From: an uncultured Treponema sp.
Lineage (GTDB): Bacteria > Spirochaetota > Spirochaetia > Treponematales > Treponemataceae
Reading direction: 5' to 3'
Length of the DNA: 6,963 nt
Assembly: GCA_938039145.1 (NCBI GenBank)
Contig: CALHVG010000048.1
Coordinates: 1-6,963, forward strand
Below the pieces are notes generated by a model that did no database searches, was not told where the DNA came from, and saw only the letters and a program-made list of their open reading frames with translations. Each line of letters opens with the position of its first letter. Positions within the stretch are counted from its first letter, which is position 1. Of the stretch, positions 4,839 through 6,963 are shown one piece after another. The translations under genes were made by a program, and so were the position numbers.

Positions 4839-5216
4839 TTACCAAACAGTTTTTACATCATACAACGGAATCTTTGTGTCTTTTGTAACAATCGTTAAAT
4901 TATTTTCTTGTGCCATTGTAATTATAAGCCTATCAAATGGGTCTCTGTGAATATCAGGCAAGTTTTTTATTAATTCTAAAGATTCACCGGAAACTAAAAG
5001 TTCTGCAAATTCTTCTTCCTTGCAGGCATCTATAATATCTTGGATTGAATTTTTATATTGAAGAAGATTACGGGTCTGTTTTATCGCAATTTCCCATAAT
5101 GAAACTTTACTGTAGTAGCAAAATTCATTATTGATTATTTCTTTAGCCGTTTTAGATAGATTTTCACTATCGAACAAATACCAAAGAAGTGCATGAGTAT
5201 CTAAAAAATATTTCAC
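4839..5216 (-). CDS. vapC: PIN-domain RNase toxin, VapC type
   Basis: The 125-residue protein is a complete single PIN domain. Its acidic metal-binding residues are in place: Asp6 in FLDTHALLW, Glu42 in SLWEIAIK, Asp92 and Asp95 in HRDPFDRLI, and Asp113 in VTKD. The DTHALLW opening and HRDPFDR block mark the subgroup of VapC-like toxins that are usually paired with non-classical antitoxins. VapC toxins are Mg-dependent ribonucleases, often cutting tRNA or rRNA; the target here is unknown. Its ATG overlaps the antitoxin stop by the sequence ATGA (5213-5216), which implies translational coupling. The stop is 10 bases from attC E. Confidence in the fold and role is high; the symbol is used in the broad sense. 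Confidence 0.92.
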   Translation of the reverse strand: MKYFLDTHALLWYLFDSENLSKTAKEIINNEFCYYSKVSLWEIAIKQTRNLLQYKNSIQDIIDACKEEEFAELLVSGESLELIKNLPDIHRDPFDRLIITMAQENNLTIVTKDTKIPLYDVKTVW

Positions 5217-5440
5217 ATATACTCCTTAAAATCCTCCAATGGTTCGTCGAACGCTGGCGACATATAGAAATTTGGTTGCTTTAAAATGTCTGGGCGACGA
5301 TTAGGAAATCTTTTTACAGATTCTTCATGTTGTTTTTTATATAGTATTTTGTATTGTAAAAGTTCCAAATAATTATACACTTCATCCATGTATTCATCCG
5401 GAATTGTCTCCAATTTTTCCTGAACGGCAGTTAACGGCAT
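5213..5440 (-). CDS. VapB-type antitoxin, DUF2281-like
   Basis: This 75-residue protein starts MPLTAVQEKLETIPDEYMDE and continues VYNYLELLQYKILYKK. The 'I-x-x-hP-x-E-x-x-x-E-h-x-x-Y-h-E-h-L' helix pattern is that of DUF2281-like antitoxins commonly found before PIN toxins. The tail is charged and proline-rich, as expected of the part that wraps the toxin. I chose the ATG at 5440 because AAGGAG (+ 5448-5453) lies seven bases upstream. A frame 14 codons longer would begin inside the likely promoter. It overlaps vapC by four bases. There is no clear DNA-binding domain, so autoregulation is uncertain. Confidence 0.78.
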   Translation of the reverse strand: MPLTAVQEKLETIPDEYMDEVYNYLELLQYKILYKKQHEESVKRFPNRRPDILKQPNFYMSPAFDEPLEDFKEYM

Positions 5441-5462
5441 ACATAGTCTCCTTAATATTTTT

Positions 5463-5482
5463 AATATAACACAAATTGTCAA
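5463..5482 (-). promoter_or_regulatory. Candidate vapBC promoter elements
   Basis: On the minus strand there is a perfect TTGACA (+ 5477-5482) and an extended -10-like TGTTATATT (TATATT at 5463-5468). They are only eight bases apart, so they do not form one standard promoter. Either TATATT works as an extended -10 with a poor -35 (TGGAAA), or TTGACA pairs with a poor -10 around 5454-5460. The TTAATATAA repeat at 5461 and 5500 could be an operator. Confidence 0.35.
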
Positions 5483-5510
5483 CTTTTTCCATAATTGATT
5501 TAATATAATT

Positions 5511-5534
5511 AAAAAAAATGCGGGATTGAACCGC
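5511..5534 (-). terminator. Small GC hairpin with T-tract in the vapBC leader
   Basis: On the minus strand GCGG (+ 5531-5534) pairs with CCGC (5520-5523) around a seven-base loop, TTCAATC. It is followed by A and eight Ts (5511-5518). The four-pair stem is weak for an intrinsic terminator, but the much stronger hairpin at 5539-5570 lies just upstream. It could limit readthrough from upstream cassettes into vapBC. Confidence 0.4.
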
Positions 5535-5538
5535 TATC

Positions 5539-5570
5539 TAAACAACAAAAATAATAATTTTTGTTGTTTA
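5539..5570. repeat. Perfect 14-bp inverted repeat upstream of vapBC
   Basis: TAAACAACAAAAAT (5539-5552) and its exact complement (5557-5570) are separated by four bases. It lies about 100 bases before vapB, between the upstream cassette and the candidate promoter. With the GC hairpin and T-tract beside it, it may be part of an attenuator; alternatively it is a protein-binding palindrome. Confidence 0.6.
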
Positions 5571-5585
5571 ATTTCTTTACGGTTT

Positions 5586-5720
5586 TCAGAATTCTTTAAT
5601 GAAATTATACCCTATAGTCGTTATACTTCCATAACAAAAATATATACTGCAAGAATCCTCCACTTTATACTTGGGTCTTTGTGAAACAGCATTATTAACA
5701 ATAAGTGTGGTGTAAGCCAT
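5586..5720 (-). CDS. Possible 44-aa ORF at the head of the vapBC cassette
   Basis: An open frame begins at ATG 5720, three bases from the core of attC F, and ends at TGA (5586-5588). It encodes MAYTTLIVNNAVSQRPKYKV followed by a hydrophobic, aromatic tail. There is no proper ribosome binding site; only the AGG supplied by the attC core lies upstream. No family is recognised. It is either a cassette gene that uses the recombination site for initiation or a chance frame. It lies upstream of the palindrome and T-tract, which would separate it from vapBC. Confidence 0.25.
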   Translation of the reverse strand: MAYTTLIVNNAVSQRPKYKVEDSCSIYFCYGSITTIGYNFIKEF

Positions 5721-5722
5721 CA

Positions 5723-5788
5723 ACCTAACATCCGCTTAACCTGCAACAAGGCTTGTCCTTGTTGTCAGCGTTGAAGCGGGTGTTAGAT
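5723..5788 (-). repeat. attC site F (66 bp)
   Basis: Ends are ACCTAAC (5723-5729) and GTTAGAT (5782-5788), both good core matches. L arms GCTTAACCTGC and GTCAGCGTTGAAGCG flank an ACAAGG-cttgt-CCTTGT centre. It has the unpaired T and G plus an extra C. The TAA stop of the upstream lipoprotein gene (5783-5785) lies inside the R'' core. Confidence 0.92.
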
Positions 5789-6589
5789 GTCTTCATCATT
5801 GTTTATTGCAATACTATCAATTTTCAATCTCTTGATTCTACTCCTTTTTATCCAAAACATTAATGCTCCAATTGGAATTGAAAATGATACAAACCATGGA
5901 GAATGTGGACTAGCTGCTGTTGCAGAGGCTGATAGTAATTGAACAGTCAATAATTGAAAACTTAACTGACCCGTAGTCCAATTTATACCTATTGAGGTTA
6001 ATCCTAATAGCGTAAAAATAGCCCATAAGACTTTTTTCTTTTCAATTGGAGTACGAATGCAAACAATAAAAGTATATAGTGAAAAGATGAGAAAAAAAAT
6101 AGTAAACAGTAAAATTATGTAATGTTTAATACTTTTATTGCGAAGCGTGAATTGATTGATTTCTTTTTGTGATCGTTCTGTTAAATAAACATGAAATCCA
6201 GTAACTGAAAGCGTATCATTGCTTTTATTAACTACAATATTTGCTACAGCCCATTTCGAATTTTCAAATTCATATTCAAAAGTGAATGAACCATTCCAAT
6301 CATTGTTAATTTTATGAACATGTGATCCAATTATTTCTATATTTATTAATTTCTCAGAAGGAAAATATCTTGCTATTTCTTCAAGCTTTTCTTTGGTTAC
6401 CTGTGATGCTATGCTTTTATTTAATGTTTTTGAAACACTAATAAAATCATTCCTCCTAACAGCCTCTAAAACATTTTTTCCATACTCAGATTCTTCTTTA
6501 GGTATATACCTGTCTGCAATTTGTTTATAATTGCATGAAGTAAATAGCATAGTAATTAATCCCAAAATACTAAAAACCAAGTTTCTCAT
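5783..6589 (-). CDS. Lipoprotein-like protein with three C-terminal membrane spans
   Basis: The 268-residue protein begins MRNLVFSILGLITMLFTSCN, a signal peptide with a lipobox (FTSC, Cys19). Residues about 30-150 form a soluble domain starting with a helical stretch (NVLEAVRRNDFISVSKTLN, then TKEKLEEIARYFP). Four or five beta strands follow, including FTFEYEFENSKWAVANIVV. The pattern loosely recalls the NTF2-like DUF3887/DUF4019 type, which I cannot confirm. Three membrane spans follow at about 156-178, 187-203 and 231-248, with a basic cytoplasmic tail. A lipid anchor plus C-terminal spans is an uncommon layout; the N-terminus may instead be a plain membrane anchor. The ATG at 6589 follows AAGGGC (+ 6595-6600). 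The stop codon lies within the R'' core of attC F. No promoter is visible in the 30-base leader. Confidence 0.72.
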   Translation of the reverse strand: MRNLVFSILGLITMLFTSCNYKQIADRYIPKEESEYGKNVLEAVRRNDFISVSKTLNKSIASQVTKEKLEEIARYFPSEKLINIEIIGSHVHKINNDWNGSFTFEYEFENSKWAVANIVVNKSNDTLSVTGFHVYLTERSQKEINQFTLRNKSIKHYIILLFTIFFLIFSLYTFIVCIRTPIEKKKVLWAIFTLLGLTSIGINWTTGQLSFQLLTVQLLSASATAASPHSPWFVSFSIPIGALMFWIKRSRIKRLKIDSIAINNDEDI

Positions 6590-6676
6590 TTTAAGCCCTT
6601 TTTTGTGCCGTAGGCGTCCAACTAACTAACGCTTAACCTGCATTTGTGGCTTTGCCGACGCATAGCGGCGGCAAAG

Positions 6677-6693
6677 TTGGCGCGAAAGTTGCA
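6677..6693 (+). promoter_or_regulatory. Sigma-54-like motif in the left arm of attC G
   Basis: TTGGCGCGAAAGTTGCA is identical to the motif in attC E (4729-4745), one base from the -24/-12 consensus with correct GG-N10-GC spacing. It points rightwards, antisense to the chemotaxis gene. It may simply be the pairing partner of the minus-strand motif at 6801-6817. Confidence 0.3.
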
Positions 6694-6800
6694 TAAAAAC
6701 GGACACGGATGTCCGTGGTATAAGCAGTAGCGAGTTTTCGTAAGAAAACTCGTCCATTAAGAATGAACACGGATGTTCATTCTTAATGAGGCGACCGTCA

Positions 6801-6817
6801 AGCAACTTTCGTGCCAA
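6801..6817 (-). promoter_or_regulatory. Consensus sigma-54-like motif in the right arm of attC G
   Basis: On the minus strand TTGGCACGAAAGTTGCT matches TGGCACG-N4-TTGCW at every fixed position with GG-N10-GC spacing. It would start transcription near 6790, leftwards through the rest of attC G and into the promoterless lipoprotein gene at 6589 in the sense direction. Whether it is used is unknown, since the arms of an attC are constrained to pair. Confidence 0.4.
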
Positions 6818-6853
6818 AACAAATGTCAGGTTGAAGCGGGTGTTAGACACCTG

Positions 6854-6963
6854 CTATACCTTAAACTTTTTTACTTCCTTCGCCAAGTTATCAATACTTG
6901 CTTTATTCTTTTGCGTGATTTCATTGACATCCTGTACTGCATTACTTATCTGTACCGCTCCTG
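6854..6963 (-). CDS. Methyl-accepting chemotaxis protein, C-terminal end (partial)
   Basis: The minus frame reads GAVQISNAVQDVNEITQKN then SIDNLAKEVKKFKV and stops at TAG (6854-6856). This is the usual end of an MCP signalling domain: the descending coiled-coil helix with 'I-x-x-AV-x-x-h-x-x-I-T-Q-x-N', followed by the 'L-x-x-x-V-x-x-F-x-V' terminus common in spirochete receptors. Such receptors sit in the inner membrane and signal to CheA/CheW. There is no NWETF-type pentapeptide for CheR/CheB docking. The stop is five bases from the R'' core of attC G, as for a cassette gene. MCPs are normally 1.5-2 kb or more, so this would be a large cassette, or the site captured a resident gene. Confidence 0.85.
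   Translation of the reverse strand, partial: GAVQISNAVQDVNEITQKNKASIDNLAKEVKKFKV

Larger units (their letters stand above)
94..6848 (-). mobile_element. Integron gene-cassette array (interior part)
   Basis: Seven attC-like sites punctuate the window, separated by one- to three-gene units whose genes are nearly all on the minus strand and stop close to the R'' core of the following attC. The unpaired T and G seen when the arms are aligned are on the + strand, which by the usual attC rule makes + the recombining bottom strand and sets the cassette reading direction leftwards. Cassette interiors are about 25-30% GC. Two toxin-antitoxin pairs and several proteins of unknown function are typical cargo of sedentary chromosomal integrons. 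No integrase, attI or array promoter is present, so the array must extend beyond the window. The segment at about 3531-4670 interrupts the pattern. Confidence 0.88.
6620..6848 (-). repeat. attC site G (229 bp), giant branched form
   Basis: Ends are AACTAAC (6620-6626) and GTTAGAC (6842-6848), with L arms GCTTAACCTGC and GTCAGGTTGAAGCG and the unpaired T and G. Inside are five further stems. CTTTGCCG/CGGCAAAG lies at 6651-6676. A 16-bp stem pairs 6677-6692 with 6802-6817 with a single wobble. Within it are ACGGACA-cgga-TGTCCGT (6699-6716), CGAGTTTTC-gtaa-GAAAACTCG (6731-6752) and a perfect 15-bp hairpin at 6755-6788 with a CGGA loop. The folded site would be a branched tree. A 74-codon minus frame through it is not a gene. 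Confidence 0.88.

Noticed and set aside
4697..4950. Two + strand frames of 63 and 73 codons
   Set aside because: They begin in attC E hairpin DNA and run antisense through vapC, with no ribosome binding site and no sensible protein composition.
5518..5536. A tRNA T-arm-like element (GGTTCAATCCC)
   Set aside because: The loop fits a T-loop, but the stem has only four pairs and no D-arm, anticodon arm, acceptor stem or CCA follows. It is better explained as a leader hairpin with a T-tract.
94..6848. A CRISPR array or insertion-sequence repeats as the explanation of the repeated palindromes
   Set aside because: Spacing is hundreds of bases with genes between, the repeats are self-complementary with unpaired bases and RYYYAAC/GTTRRRY ends, and no transposase or cas gene is present. 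attC is the better fit.
6626..6850. A 74-codon minus-strand open frame
   Set aside because: It lies wholly inside attC G, follows its inverted repeats, has no ribosome binding site and ends within the R' arm. It is a by-product of the recombination site.

Overview
The window is part of an integron gene-cassette array. Seven copies of an attC-like recombination site (A to G) lie at 94-156, 1273-1338, 2178-2241, 3213-3278, 4671-4828, 5723-5788 and 6620-6848. Each is an imperfect inverted repeat with core ends of the RYYYAAC / GTTRRRY type. The two unpaired bases typical of attC (a T and a G) are on the + strand, so + is the folded 'bottom' strand and the cassettes read right to left. Almost every gene is on the minus strand and ends a few bases before the next attC. 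No integrase or attI is in the window. The very low GC of the cassettes, the attC style and a methyl-accepting chemotaxis protein tail suggest an oral or host-associated Treponema. An integron of this kind is known in T. denticola. The species is an inference; the roughly 50% GC of rpiB may point to a higher-GC relative.

In transcriptional order (right to left): the last 36 codons of a chemotaxis receptor (6854-6963); attC G, a giant branched site; a lipoprotein-like membrane protein (5783-6589); attC F; a cassette with a possible 44-aa ORF, an elaborate leader and a VapB/VapC-type toxin-antitoxin pair (5213-5440, 4839-5216); attC E, also long; a segment that does not look like a cassette (about 3531-4670); a truncated NTF2/SnoaL-like gene (3324-3536) before attC D; a secreted protein of unknown function (2246-3181); attC C; a TM2-domain membrane protein (1343-2140); attC B; a three-gene cassette with an SRPBCC-fold protein (808-1233) and HicA/HicB (586-768, 161-565); attC A; and the first codons of another cassette gene (1-10).

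The segment at about 3531-4670 carries intact rpiB (ribose-5-phosphate isomerase B), a + strand fusion of two gene fragments (ketopantoate reductase-like and SGNH hydrolase-like), and a textbook sigma-54 promoter at 4607-4623 with no gene to drive. It is clearly richer in GC than the cassettes and looks like chromosomal backbone or debris caught between two runs of cassettes.

The single-gene cassettes have short leaders with no evident promoter, mostly holding a small stem-loop beside the core site and then a ribosome binding site, so they probably depend on readthrough. The hicAB pair has its own promoter under a 27-bp palindromic operator, and vapBC has a possible one. The most unusual signals are the nested hairpins inside attC G and E, and the sigma-54-like -24/-12 motifs in the arms of those two sites.
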